From positions 1-34,993 of the forward strand of contig JASJBO010000088.1 of NCBI GenBank assembly GCA_030066475.1: a DNA stretch of 34,993 nucleotides, given 5' to 3'. Below, piece by piece: positions 23,511 through 33,430 of this stretch. This DNA comes from Myxococcota bacterium (lineage in GTDB: Bacteria; Myxococcota_A; UBA9160; PR03). Under the pieces are notes generated by a model. The model ran no database searches, had not been told where the DNA came from, and saw only the letters and a list, made by a program, of their open reading frames with translations. Position numbers and translations under genes: made by a program. Position 1 is the stretch's first letter. The number at the start of each line of letters is the position of its first letter.

Positions 23511-24167
23511 ATGACAAGCAGTCGGGCGCGCTGGTTCCGTCTCTGCGGAGTACCACTACTGGCTCCGCCGCCCCCTACCCGAATGCCGACCACGGCGTGC
23601 ACCTGGTCGTGGTCGGGTCGAGCATGGACCCGAGTCCGGAGGCTGCTCGTCGTTGCGCTCCTCTTCGCCGCCGGTGGTGCCGGAGCGCAGGACTCCGAGC
23701 CGACTCCGGGCGCGAGGCTTCTCGCGCCCTTCAAGCAGGAGCTTCAGCAGGCGCTGCGCAGCGGGCTCGCCCAGGGCCCCGTCGAAGCGATCGCCGCCTG
23801 CCAGCTGCGCGCGCCCGAGATCGCGGATGCCCGGTCGCGCGACGGTGTCCGCATGGGGCGGAGCAGCCATCGCCTCCGCAACCCCTCCAATGCGGCCCCC
23901 GCGTGGGTGGCTCCCGTCCTGGAAGCCTATGCAAGCGACGCATCGGATCGGATGCCGAGGACGGTGACCCTTCCGGGCAACCGATCGGGGTACATCGAGC
24001 CGATCGTCCTGGGGCCGGTCTGTCTGACCTGCCACGGAGACGCACTGGCACCCGAGGTCGCCGCGCGAATCGAGCAGCTCTATCCGGACGACCGCGCCGT
24101 CGGCTTCGAGGTCGGCGACCTCCGAGGCGTCTTCTGGGTCGAGTTCCCCCGCGCGGAGTCGGAGTAG
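23511..24167 (+). CDS. DUF3365 (Tll0287-like) c-type haem protein
   Basis: The protein has 218 residues from ATG 23511, which has GAGGAGCAGGAG just upstream. This gives an unusually long N-terminus of low coding quality before the signal core RRLLVVALLFAAGGAGAQ (about 43-60). ATG 23583 gives a more ordinary signal peptide. The mature part has the family pattern: EAIAACQLRAPEIADA, the near-invariant RxSxRLRNPxNAAPAW stretch (about 117-132), P-I-V-L-GPVCLTCHG with a haem-binding CLTCH at 171-175, and YPDDRAVGFEVGDLRGVFWV. These proteins bind one covalent haem in the periplasm and often form the sensor part of signalling proteins. A hybrid kinase is encoded convergently next door, which makes a joint redox-sensing role possible. 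Confidence 0.82.
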   Translation: MTSSRARWFRLCGVPLLAPPPPTRMPTTACTWSWSGRAWTRVRRLLVVALLFAAGGAGAQDSEPTPGARLLAPFKQELQQALRSGLAQGPVEAIAACQLRAPEIADARSRDGVRMGRSSHRLRNPSNAAPAWVAPVLEAYASDASDRMPRTVTLPGNRSGYIEPIVLGPVCLTCHGDALAPEVAARIEQLYPDDRAVGFEVGDLRGVFWVEFPRAESE

Positions 24168-24254
24168 GCGCCGGAGCACGCGGTGGCAGCGACTCGGGGC
24201 GTCGGGTCGTCGACGCGGCACGAGTCGGCCCCTCCGTGGCCTGGAGGCGGCGCT

Positions 24255-26096
<1,842 letters not shown>

Positions 26097-26402
26097 GATC
26101 GCCCAGACCTCGTCCGACCAGACGTAGCGCAGGCCGCGACCGACCGCCGGGGCGACGTTCGCCCCCGGGTGCCGGCGCCGCGACACGAGTCGGTGCTTCC
26201 GTGGCGCCGCGGCCTTCCGGAGTGCAAGCCACCGGCAAGTCCCCCGTACCGGCCGGTTCCGCGCGCCGAGCGGGGCTCCGCGGGGCGCTGGCGGCCGTTG
26301 GGGACGAGGTGGGCGCACCCGAGACGGCTTCATCTCCGGCCGGCTCCCGTGCTAAGCTCCCGGCTTCCCGACCACCCTTCAAACGAGAGATCGACGAGCC
26401 AG
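26097..26402. other. divergent intergenic stretch, kinase / methyltransferase
   Basis: About 306 bases between the two start codons hold no feature I can support. They must contain two promoters. If the kinase starts further upstream than GTG 26096, part of this is coding. Confidence 0.3.
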
Positions 26403-27398
26403 GTGCAAGACTACCTCCAACTCCTCCGCTGTCCGAGGTGCTCCGGAAAGATCCAGCACGAGGGCTCGGGTCTGCTGTGCACGGACTGCGCACAGCACTA
26501 CGACATCGACGACGGCATCCCGCTGATGTTCTGTCCGAACGACTGGGCGGAGGGAACGCGCGACGTCACCGAGGAGGTGAAGGCCTTCTACGAGGAGACC
26601 CCGTTCCCGAACTACGACGACTTCGACAGCACCGCGAGCCTGGCCCAGAAGGCGCGCCAGGGCCGCTTCGCGCGCCTGCTCGACGAGCAGGTGCCACCCG
26701 GTGCCCGGATCATCGAGTGCGGCTGCGGGACCGGTCAGCTCAGCAACTTCCTGTCGATCGCGAACCGCACCGTATTCGGCGCCGACATGTGCCTCAACTC
26801 ACTGCGGCTCGGGCAGGCGTTCGCTCGGCGCCACCACCTCGATCGCGTGCGCTTCGTGCAGATGAACCTGTTCCGCCCGATCTTCGAGCCCGAGAGCTTC
26901 CACCTGGTGATCTCGAACGGCGTGCTCCACCACACCTCGGACCCGTTCCTCGCCTTCCAGTCGATCTCGCGCCTGGTCCGTCCCGGCGGCTTCATCCTGG
27001 TGGGCCTCTACCACCGCTACGGGCGCCTGATCACCGACGCGCGCCGGCTGCTCTTCAAGCTCTCCGGCGACCGTTTCAAGGGCCTCGACCCGAATCTGCG
27101 CCGCGAGAGCACCAGCACGGCGAAGAAGGGCGCCTGGTTCGCGGATCAGTACAAGCACCCGCACGAGTCGAAGCACACGATCGGCGAGACGCTCGGCTGG
27201 CTCGAGAAGACCGGCTTCCGCTTCGTGAAGAGCATTCCGGTCTCGAAGCCCTTCCAGCCGCTGTCCGACGACGAGCAGCTCTTCCAGCCCGACACCCCCG
27301 GCAACGCGTTCGAGCGGCTGATGGTCGAGCTGGGCATGATCGCGAAGGGCAGCCAGGAAGGCGGCTTCTTCATCGTGATCGGGCAGAAGCAGTCCTGA
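26403..27398 (+). CDS. SAM-dependent methyltransferase with N-terminal zinc ribbon
   Basis: The protein has 331 residues from GTG 26403, the last start before the zinc ribbon. Residues 7-42 are a Trm112-like zinc-binding segment with C10-P-R-C13 and C26-T-D-C29. The linker carries AFYEETPFPNYDDF, seen in methyltransferases of sugar and natural-product clusters. Residues about 100-205 are a class I methyltransferase: motif I ECGCGTGQL (105-113), an acidic end of strand 2 (GADMC), SNGVLHHTSDPFLAF and LVRPGGFILVGLYHRYG. The C-terminal part (to 331) is helical. It faces the SxtJ/carbamoyltransferase/DUF5989 operon convergently; joint action on one secreted or surface product is plausible but unproven. 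Confidence 0.9.
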   Translation: MQDYLQLLRCPRCSGKIQHEGSGLLCTDCAQHYDIDDGIPLMFCPNDWAEGTRDVTEEVKAFYEETPFPNYDDFDSTASLAQKARQGRFARLLDEQVPPGARIIECGCGTGQLSNFLSIANRTVFGADMCLNSLRLGQAFARRHHLDRVRFVQMNLFRPIFEPESFHLVISNGVLHHTSDPFLAFQSISRLVRPGGFILVGLYHRYGRLITDARRLLFKLSGDRFKGLDPNLRRESTSTAKKGAWFADQYKHPHESKHTIGETLGWLEKTGFRFVKSIPVSKPFQPLSDDEQLFQPDTPGNAFERLMVELGMIAKGSQEGGFFIVIGQKQS

Positions 27399-27456
27399 GC
27401 GCCGGCACCGACTCGCGATCGGGCCGCTCGGCGCCGTAGCCATTGGTCCACGCGAG

Positions 27457-27491
27457 GCTGTCGCAGCCGCTCGACGACCGGCTGCGACAGC
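27457..27491. terminator. strong stem-loop between convergent genes
   Basis: GCTGTCGCAGCCG (27457-27469) pairs perfectly with CGGCTGCGACAGC (27479-27491), a 13-bp stem with a 9-base loop. It lies between the stops at 27398 and 27571, a fitting place for a bidirectional terminator, although no T-run follows. Confidence 0.6.
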
Positions 27492-27523
27492 GCCAGCGAG
27501 GCCGCGACGAGCGCCGGGCGTCT

Positions 27524-27540
27524 CCGCCACGGCGTGGCGG
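27524..27540. terminator. second stem-loop between the same convergent genes
   Basis: CCGCCAC (27524-27530) pairs with GTGGCGG (27534-27540) around GGC. It sits 31 bases downstream of the DUF5989 gene's stop and may terminate the leftward operon. Confidence 0.4.
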
Positions 27541-27570
27541 CCCCCGGCTCCCGCGCGCACCACGGCGCGA

Positions 27571-27735
27571 TCAGAACAGGGTGTACAGCAGCGGCGCCGC
27601 GGACTGGCCGGCGACGATGAACAGCCCCGCCGCCCCGAGCAGGAGGATCAGCGGGATCAGCCAGTACGCGCGATTCTCGCGCGCGAAGCGAACGAACTCG
27701 CCAAAAAGCTTGACGCTGTGTCGGGTCTTGCCCAC
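27571..27735 (-). CDS. DUF5989 small membrane protein (SxtK-like)
   Basis: The protein has 54 residues from GTG 27735, with GAGGA about six bases upstream, 21 bases after the carbamoyltransferase stop. It starts with a charged amphipathic segment (KTRHSVKLFGEFVRFARENR), then a single membrane helix (about 24-44, YWLIPLILLLGAAGLFIVAG) and the typical ending APLLYTLF. This pattern (a WxFLxExxKWWLxP-like start and a C-terminal PFIYTLF-like tail) is that of DUF5989. Such proteins are regularly encoded beside SxtJ-type proteins and carbamoyltransferases, as in saxitoxin clusters. The function is unknown; it is probably a membrane partner of the SxtJ-like protein. Confidence 0.82.
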   Translation of the reverse strand: MGKTRHSVKLFGEFVRFARENRAYWLIPLILLLGAAGLFIVAGQSAAPLLYTLF

Positions 27736-27756
27736 GGTGTGTCCTCAGCGAGCGAG

Positions 27757-29589
27757 CTAGTCCAGCTCGAAGGTCTCGCGCCAGTTGTCGGATTCCTGCC
27801 AGGCCGGCTGCCGCGCCTTGTCGAGCACGAAGGGACCCAGCACCAGGTTGTCCATCTCGGTGCGCATGAAGCAGCGATAGGCGTCCGAAGGCGTGCAGAC
27901 GATCGGCTCGCCGCGCACGTTGAAGCTGGTGTTGATCAGCACCGGGCAGCCGGTCTGCTCCTCGAAGGCCTTGATCAGCGCGTAGTAGCGCGGGTTCGAC
28001 TCGGCGCTCACCGACTGGATCCGCGCCGAGTAGTCCACGTGCGTGATCGCGGGCAGATCGGAGCGCGGCCGGTTCACCCACTCGTGGATCTCGAGGTCGC
28101 GCTCGTCGCCCACCTGCGGCAGGTGGCGATCCTCGCGCACCGGCGCGACCAGCAGCATGTAGGGCGAGGGCCGGTCGATCTCGAAGCAGTCGGAGAGCCG
28201 CTCCTCCAGGCACGACGGGGCGAAGGGCCGGAAGCTCTCGCGGTACTTGATCTTCAGGTTCAACGTCGACTGCATCTTGGGCGAACGCGGGTCGCCGATG
28301 ATCGAGCGGTTGCCGAGCGCACGCGGTCCGAACTCCATGCGTCCGTGGAACAGGCCGATGACGCGCTCCTGGGCGGCGAGGCGCGCGATGGCGGGCGCCC
28401 ATTCGTCGTCGCTGAGCTCCTCGTAGACACAGCCGCGCGCGTCCAGGAACTCGCGGATCTGCTCGCGCGAGAACTCGGGGCCCAGGTACGAGGCCTTCAT
28501 CGCGTCGTGGCGGCCGTCTGCCTGGCGCGGGTTCTCCAGCACGTTGTGCCAGATCGCGAGCGCCGCGCCCAGCGCGCCCCCGGCGTCGCCGGCTGCCGGC
28601 TGGATCCACAGGTCTTCGAAGATGCCCTCGCGCAGCAGGCGCCCGTTGGCCACGCAGTTGAGCGCGACGCCGCCCGCCAGGCAGACCCGGTCCTTGCCGG
28701 TGATCTCGCGGGCGTGCCGGGCCATGCGCAGCACGATCTCCTCGGTGACCTCCTGGATCGACTTGGCGAGGTCCATCTCGCGCCGGGTGACCGGCGCCTC
28801 GGGCTCCCGGGCGGCGCCGTCGAAGAGCTCGGCGAACCGCTCGTTCGTCATCTTCAGGTCGTCGAGGAACCCGAAGTAGTCCATGTTGAGCCGGAAGGAG
28901 CCGTCGTCCTTGAGGTCGAGCAGCTCGCGCCTGATCAGATCGGTGTAGGTGCCCTCGCCGTAGGGAGCGAGGCCCATCAGCTTGTACTCGGCCGAGTTGA
29001 CCTTGAAGCCCGTGTAGTAGGTGAAGGCCGAGTAGAGCAGACCCAGCGAGTGCGGGAACTCGAGCTGCTCCACGAGGCGCAGCTTCTCGCCCTCGCCCAC
29101 GCCGATCGTCGCGGTCGCCCACTCCCCGACCCCGTCCACGGTCAGCACGGCCGCTTCGGGGAAGGGCGAGGGATAGAACGCGCTCGCCGCGTGCGATTCG
29201 TGGTGCTCGGTGAAGTACAGGTTCTCGGGCGTCTCGATGCCGCACGCCTCCAGCGAGTCCTGGATGCGCGGCTCGATCCAGAGCTTCTCGCGCAGCCACA
29301 CCGGCACCGCCTTCATGAAGGGCTGGAGGCCGTCGGGCGCGATCGCGAGGTAGGTCTCGAGGATGCGGTGGAACTTGAGGATCGGCTTGTCGTAGAAGGC
29401 GACGGCATCGATCCGGCCGTCTTCGACCCCCGCCTCGGCCAGGCAGTAGCGGACGGCCTGCTCGGGGAAGCCCTGGTCGTGCTTCTTGCGCGTGAAGCGC
29501 TCCTCCTGCGCGGCGGCGACGATCTCGCCGTCCTCGACCAGGCAGGCCGCGGAGTCGTGGTAGTAGCAGCTGATTCCCAGAATACGCAT
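27757..29589 (-). CDS. O-carbamoyltransferase (NodU/CmcH/TobZ/SxtI family)
   Basis: The protein has 610 residues from ATG 29589, one base after the SxtJ-like stop. The N-terminal ATPase-like domain begins RILGISCYYHDSAACLVEDG and has EHHESHAASAFYPSPF (128-143) with metal-binding His residues, DGVGEWATA, YTGFKVNSAEYKLMGLAPYG, and later AGGVALNC and GRMEFGPRALGNRSI. The C-terminal part contains REDRHLPQ and INTSFNVRGEPIVCTPSDA, the usual carbamoyltransferase C-terminal domain. The family converts carbamoyl phosphate and ATP to carbamoyl-adenylate, then carbamoylates a hydroxyl on a sugar or natural product. The acceptor is unknown here; no biosynthetic cluster is near, only a methyltransferase. 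Confidence 0.94.
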   Translation of the reverse strand: MRILGISCYYHDSAACLVEDGEIVAAAQEERFTRKKHDQGFPEQAVRYCLAEAGVEDGRIDAVAFYDKPILKFHRILETYLAIAPDGLQPFMKAVPVWLREKLWIEPRIQDSLEACGIETPENLYFTEHHESHAASAFYPSPFPEAAVLTVDGVGEWATATIGVGEGEKLRLVEQLEFPHSLGLLYSAFTYYTGFKVNSAEYKLMGLAPYGEGTYTDLIRRELLDLKDDGSFRLNMDYFGFLDDLKMTNERFAELFDGAAREPEAPVTRREMDLAKSIQEVTEEIVLRMARHAREITGKDRVCLAGGVALNCVANGRLLREGIFEDLWIQPAAGDAGGALGAALAIWHNVLENPRQADGRHDAMKASYLGPEFSREQIREFLDARGCVYEELSDDEWAPAIARLAAQERVIGLFHGRMEFGPRALGNRSIIGDPRSPKMQSTLNLKIKYRESFRPFAPSCLEERLSDCFEIDRPSPYMLLVAPVREDRHLPQVGDERDLEIHEWVNRPRSDLPAITHVDYSARIQSVSAESNPRYYALIKAFEEQTGCPVLINTSFNVRGEPIVCTPSDAYRCFMRTEMDNLVLGPFVLDKARQPAWQESDNWRETFELD

Positions 29590-29590
29590 G

Positions 29591-30070
29591 TCAGAATTGC
29601 CGCAGCCGCGAGTCCGAGGCCGAGCGACCCTCGTCGTGCGGCACCCAGTAGCTCGTCGACTCCTCCTCGAAGTAGCGGCGCATCGAGTCGCGCCGGCCGT
29701 TGCGGAAGAGCGCCCGGAAGGGCAGGAAGAACAGGTAGAAGATCGCCGGCAGCAGCAGCCAGGTCAGGCCCCGTCCCACCCACGTGCCGAGCGTGACGAA
29801 GGCGCTCTCGATCGCGCGAAACAGCCCGAGCGGCGAGAGCAGCGCCGCGAGCGCGATGAAGCTGGCGATCCCGAGGATCACGTAGCCGGGGATGCGCAGG
29901 CCGAAGTACAGCGCCGTGGCGCCCACCCCGGCGCCAACGGCGGCCTGGATGAGGCCGCGGAGGCGAGCCCGACCGGGGCCCGGGCCGGAGGCGGTCTCCG
30001 GGCGACCCTCGTCGCGCCAGTTCCAGATCTCCGCTGCCGCCTGGGGGCGGCCCTGCGCCAGCTGCGCCAT
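29591..30070 (-). CDS. SxtJ family membrane protein
   Basis: The protein has 159 residues from ATG 30070, with GAGGAG nine bases upstream. The N-terminal 45 residues are polar. Three to four hydrophobic segments follow (about 46-64 VGAGVGATALYFGL, 66-84 GYVILGIASFIALAALL, and 100-120 LTWLLLPAIFYLFFLPFRAL). The soluble tail has GRRDSMRRYFEEESTSYWVP and ends in RQF. The tail pattern (R-x-F/Y-x6-SYWxPR/H, then a terminal QF) is that of SxtJ proteins. It heads a three-gene unit with the carbamoyltransferase and the DUF5989 protein. Function unknown; it may anchor the enzyme at the membrane. Confidence 0.85.
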   Translation of the reverse strand: MAQLAQGRPQAAAEIWNWRDEGRPETASGPGPGRARLRGLIQAAVGAGVGATALYFGLRIPGYVILGIASFIALAALLSPLGLFRAIESAFVTLGTWVGRGLTWLLLPAIFYLFFLPFRALFRNGRRDSMRRYFEEESTSYWVPHDEGRSASDSRLRQF

Positions 30071-30327
30071 TTCGCTCGGCTCCTCGTTCTCTGTGAGGCT
30101 CGGGGCTCGCGGGGCCTCCCCGGGGGAGCCGACGAGCCGCGAACCATACCCGGGAACCCGTTTTCGGACAATCGGACTCCCGTCGCTAGGGAGTGCCTCC
30201 GAGCGCGACCAACGTGACACCGGATGTCCTGCTGCCCCCGCCTCCGAGATGAGAGCCCCGAGGGGCCTCCCTGCCTCGCTCCAGCCCGTCCCGCTCCCAG
30301 AGCGGTCGTAGGGCGGTGCGCGAGCGG

Positions 30328-30780
30328 CTAGAACTCGTCGTCGACGATCTTCACGTCGACGATCCAGCCGCCGGAGAAGGAGAGCTGGTCGTAGCCGGAC
30401 TGCGGCAGTCGCTCCTTCGTCTCGCGCCGGCCGCCCTCGCCCATCACGCGCAGGCCCAGGCGCATGGGCTGCCGGACCGTGTGGCGCACCACCTGGAGCT
30501 TGCGCACGTCGCGGCGGCTCCAGCTCGCGAGCGCGTCGACGCCCTTCTTCTTCTTCTTGCTCTTGCCGCGCCACTGGATCAGCTCGAGCCGGCCCTTGCC
30601 GGGCTTGCGGATGCGGATGCGGACCTGGTCGTCGCGCGAGAGCGGCGCCGTGGAGACGAAGGCCTTCTCGCGCGTCTCCCAGCTCACCTCGCGGTCTTCG
30701 ACGAAGTGGCGGTCGGCTCCCCCCGGCAGCGCCGTGCCGAGCAGGAGAGCCACCAGGGCGATCGATCGGGCTGCCTTCAC
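30328..30780 (-). CDS. secreted basic protein of unknown function, coupled to pabB
   Basis: The protein has 150 residues. GTG 30780 overlaps the pabB stop by four bases (GTGA). Residues 1-22 are a signal peptide (KAARSIALVALLLGTALPGG). The mature part is basic and beta-rich, with a run of lysines (WRGKSKKKKKG, about 71-81), then DVRKLQVVRHTVRQPMRLGL and an acidic end VDVKIVDDEF. I do not recognise a family. Translational coupling of an exported protein to folate synthesis is odd and may simply reflect gene packing. Confidence 0.7.
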   Translation of the reverse strand: MKAARSIALVALLLGTALPGGADRHFVEDREVSWETREKAFVSTAPLSRDDQVRIRIRKPGKGRLELIQWRGKSKKKKKGVDALASWSRRDVRKLQVVRHTVRQPMRLGLRVMGEGGRRETKERLPQSGYDQLSFSGGWIVDVKIVDDEF

Positions 30781-32291
30781 GCCGTGCCTCCGGACCGCGC
30801 CAGCGCGTCGAGCGACGCGCGCGCCTTGTCGAGGGACTCGACCCACTCGGCCTCGGGATCCGAGTCGGCGACGATGCCGCCGCCCACGTGGACGTGGGCG
30901 CGGCGGGGGAAGTTCAGGATCGTGCGGATCACGACCGACAGGTCCAGGCCGCCCCGCACGTCGAGGTAGCCGAGCGCCCCGGAGTAGACGCCGCGGCGCA
31001 CGGGCTCGAGCGCGGACAGCAGCTGCATCGCCGCGATCTTGGGCGCTCCCGTCATCGAGCCGGGCGGGAAGGCGGCGCGCACCGCGTCCACCGCGTCGCG
31101 GTCGGGACGCAGCCGGCCGGTCACGGTCGACACGAGCTGGAACACCGTGGCGTAGGGCTCGATGCGAAGCAGCTCCGGAACCTCCACGCTGCCGATCTCG
31201 GCGACCTGGCCGAGATCGTTGCGCACCAGGTCGACGATCATGACGTTCTCGGCGCGGTCCTTGCCGGAGGCGGCGAGCGCGCGACGCAGCGCCTCGTCGG
31301 CCTCCGGGCTGGCGCCGCGCGGGCGCGTCCCCTTGATCGGCCGACTCTCGAGGCGGCCTGAGCCGTCGATGCGCAGGAAGCGCTCCGGCGAGCTGCCGAT
31401 CACCGTCACCTCGGGCAGCGCCAGATAGGCGCCGAACGGCGCCGGGTTGAGCCGGCGCAACGCGCACCAGGTGTCCCAGGGATCGCCGGGCTCCGCGAGC
31501 GCGAGGCGGTGCGTGAGGTTCGCCTGGTAGACGTCGCCGGCCGCGATGCGCTCCTTCACCTGCCTCACGGCCTTGGCGTAGCTGTCGGCGTCGAAGAAGG
31601 CGCCCAGCTCGAGGCCCGTCGCCGCGTCGCGCAGCCGCAGCGGCTCGGACGGGGACAGCGCCGGGCGCCCCGGCGGCGGGGCCACGACACCCGCCTCGAA
31701 GGGGTCGGGCTCGCCGCACGCGACGCGCTCGGCGAGACGCTGCGCCGCACGCTCGGCCGCGTCCGCAGCCCGCTGCGGGTCGGCGTCGAAGCCGTTCGCA
31801 ACCGCCAGCAGGCGGCCGGTGGCGTGCTCGAAGGCGAGCAGGCGGTCGACGAACAGCAGGCACAGGTCGGGCAGGCCGGTGTCGTCGACGCCGCGCGGGT
31901 CCACGCCCTGGGCGCGCGCGCCGAGCTCGTAGCCGAGCCAGCCCACGGCGCCCCCGGCGAAGGGCAGCGCGGCGGCGGCGGGCTCACAGCGCGGCGGCAG
32001 CAAGCTGCGCAGGATCTCGAGCGGGGCGCCGCGTAGCGAGGTGCAGCGGTCGGGCACGTCGGGGCGCGCGGGGCGCCGCGGCAGCAGCTCCGCGCGGTCG
32101 CGCCAGGCGCGCAGCTCCAGATAGGGGCCCGCGCCCGCGAACGAGAAGCGGCCCAGCCGGTCGTCGGCGAGCGCGCTGTCGAGCAGCCAGAAGCCAGCGT
32201 CTCCGCGCAGGGAGGCGACGCGCGCCTGCCAGTCGGCGCCGCGCGGGGCGATCTCCTGAACGGAGACCCGGGTGGCGAAGCGCGGCCCCAT
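30777..32291 (-). CDS. pabB: aminodeoxychorismate synthase component I
   Basis: The protein has 504 residues from ATG 32291. The N-terminal part has FWLLDSALADDRLGRFSFAG (34-53), the region corresponding to the bound-tryptophan site in this family. The chorismate-binding domain has YQANLTHRL, GSSPERFLR, PIKGTRPRG (318-326), AENVMIVDLVRNDLGQV, YATVFQLVSTVTG, FPPGSMTGAPKIAAM and the terminal GGGIVADSDPEAEW. PIKGT with Lys320 distinguishes PabB from anthranilate synthase TrpE, which has PIAGT. The enzyme makes aminodeoxychorismate for folate. The partner amidotransferase PabA and the lyase PabC are not in the window. Confidence 0.94.
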   Translation of the reverse strand: MGPRFATRVSVQEIAPRGADWQARVASLRGDAGFWLLDSALADDRLGRFSFAGAGPYLELRAWRDRAELLPRRPARPDVPDRCTSLRGAPLEILRSLLPPRCEPAAAALPFAGGAVGWLGYELGARAQGVDPRGVDDTGLPDLCLLFVDRLLAFEHATGRLLAVANGFDADPQRAADAAERAAQRLAERVACGEPDPFEAGVVAPPPGRPALSPSEPLRLRDAATGLELGAFFDADSYAKAVRQVKERIAAGDVYQANLTHRLALAEPGDPWDTWCALRRLNPAPFGAYLALPEVTVIGSSPERFLRIDGSGRLESRPIKGTRPRGASPEADEALRRALAASGKDRAENVMIVDLVRNDLGQVAEIGSVEVPELLRIEPYATVFQLVSTVTGRLRPDRDAVDAVRAAFPPGSMTGAPKIAAMQLLSALEPVRRGVYSGALGYLDVRGGLDLSVVIRTILNFPRRAHVHVGGGIVADSDPEAEWVESLDKARASLDALARSGGTA

Positions 32292-32400
32292 CGACAGAGG
32301 CTAATGAACCGCCCCGCGCTTGCCGACACCCGCGGACCCGAAGCGGTCCGGGAGGCGCCGCCCGCCGCGCACTGAACGCCGGCCCCTTGGGGCCTGCGTG

Positions 32401-32426
32401 TATACTGGCGCCTGCGTTCGCAGGCG
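32401..32426 (+). promoter_or_regulatory. -10-like box and palindrome upstream of the hydrolase
   Basis: TATACT (32401-32406) resembles a -10 box, with no clear -35 upstream. Just after it, CGCCTGCG (32409-32416) and CGCAGGCG (32419-32426) form an 18-base inverted repeat with a TT centre, ending inside the GGAGG ribosome binding site. It could be an operator at the transcription start or a hairpin masking the ribosome binding site. Confidence 0.4.
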
Positions 32427-32434
32427 GAGGCGGC

Positions 32435-33430
32435 ATGAGCTCGTTCCCCTCGGCGCGTCGGGTCTCGCTGCCGGCGCTGCGGCTCCCGGACGGAAGCGAA
32501 GAGCCGGGCCTCACGCTCTCGGTGCACGACGCCGGGGAGGGGCCGCCGGTCGTGCTGAGCCACGGCTTTCCCGAGCTCGGCTACTCCTGGCGTCTCCAGT
32601 TTCCCGCCCTCACCGACGCGGGCTTCCGCGCGGTGGCTCCCGACCAGCGCGGCTACGGCGGCAGCGACGCTCCGGAGCCGATCGACGCCTACGACATCCA
32701 CCACCTGTGCGGCGACCTGGTCGGTCTGCTCGACGCGCTCGAGCTCGAGAAGGCGGTGTTCGCCGGCCACGACTGGGGCGGCTTCGTGGTGTGGGCGATG
32801 CCCGTGCTCCACCCGGACCGCGTGGCGGGCGTGATCGGCGTCAACACGCCGCTCACGCCGCGCACCGTGATCCCGCCCACCCAGATGATGCGGGCGATGG
32901 TCGGCGGCGTGGACGAGAAGTTCTACGTCCTGTGGTTCCAGCAGCCGGGCGTGGCCGAGGGCGTGCTCGACGCGGAGCCGCGCCTGGTGTTCGAGAAGCT
33001 GATGCGTGGAGGCGTCCCCCCCGCAGAGGCGCTGGCACAGGCCGGACCGGACTTCGACATGAACCCGTTCAAGCGCCTGGCCGAGCTGGCGCCGCTCGGC
33101 GAGCCAGTGGCCGACGCCGGGGCGATCGACCACTACGCCGCCGTGTTCGCGCGCACCGGCTTCCGCGGCGGGATCAACTGGTACCGGAACTTCGACCGCA
33201 ACTGGGAGACCGCGCCCGCCGTGGGCGACACGCGCATCGAGGTCCCGTGCCTGATGGTCACGGCCGAATGGGACCTGGCGCTGCGTCCCGAGATGGCGGT
33301 GGGCATGGACCGCTGGTGCCCCGACCTCGAGACGGTGATGATCGAGGGCTGCGGACACTGGACCCAGCAGGAGAAGCCGGCGGAGCTGAACCGCATCCTG
33401 GTCGACTGGCTCACCAAGCGGTTCTCCTGA
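32435..33430 (+). CDS. alpha/beta hydrolase, epoxide-hydrolase type
   Basis: The protein has 331 residues. ATG 32435 has GGAGG four bases upstream; an earlier in-frame start would cross the palindrome. The catalytic features of soluble epoxide hydrolases are present: oxyanion-hole HGFPELGYSWR (H43-G-F-P46), nucleophile D113 in AGHDWGG, charge-relay D280 in TAEWDLAL and H308 in GCGHWTQQEKP, and lid tyrosines Y164 (FYVLWFQQPG) and Y250 (INWYRNFDRNW). The length fits the family. It opens epoxides to diols; the substrate is unknown. Its stop overlaps the MFS transporter start by one base, so the two form an operon. Confidence 0.92.
   Translation: MSSFPSARRVSLPALRLPDGSEEPGLTLSVHDAGEGPPVVLSHGFPELGYSWRLQFPALTDAGFRAVAPDQRGYGGSDAPEPIDAYDIHHLCGDLVGLLDALELEKAVFAGHDWGGFVVWAMPVLHPDRVAGVIGVNTPLTPRTVIPPTQMMRAMVGGVDEKFYVLWFQQPGVAEGVLDAEPRLVFEKLMRGGVPPAEALAQAGPDFDMNPFKRLAELAPLGEPVADAGAIDHYAAVFARTGFRGGINWYRNFDRNWETAPAVGDTRIEVPCLMVTAEWDLALRPEMAVGMDRWCPDLETVMIEGCGHWTQQEKPAELNRILVDWLTKRFS

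Noticed and set aside
26097..26333. Longer histidine kinase from ATG 26333
   Set aside because: The 79 extra codons are Arg/Pro/Gly-rich and unlike a membrane-protein N-terminus, and they use up the divergent promoter region. The choice remains uncertain.
30254..30267. AGCCCCGAGGGGCCT hairpin as terminator of the pabB unit
   Set aside because: The stem is only four to five pairs with a tight loop and no T-run; such strings are frequent in this DNA.
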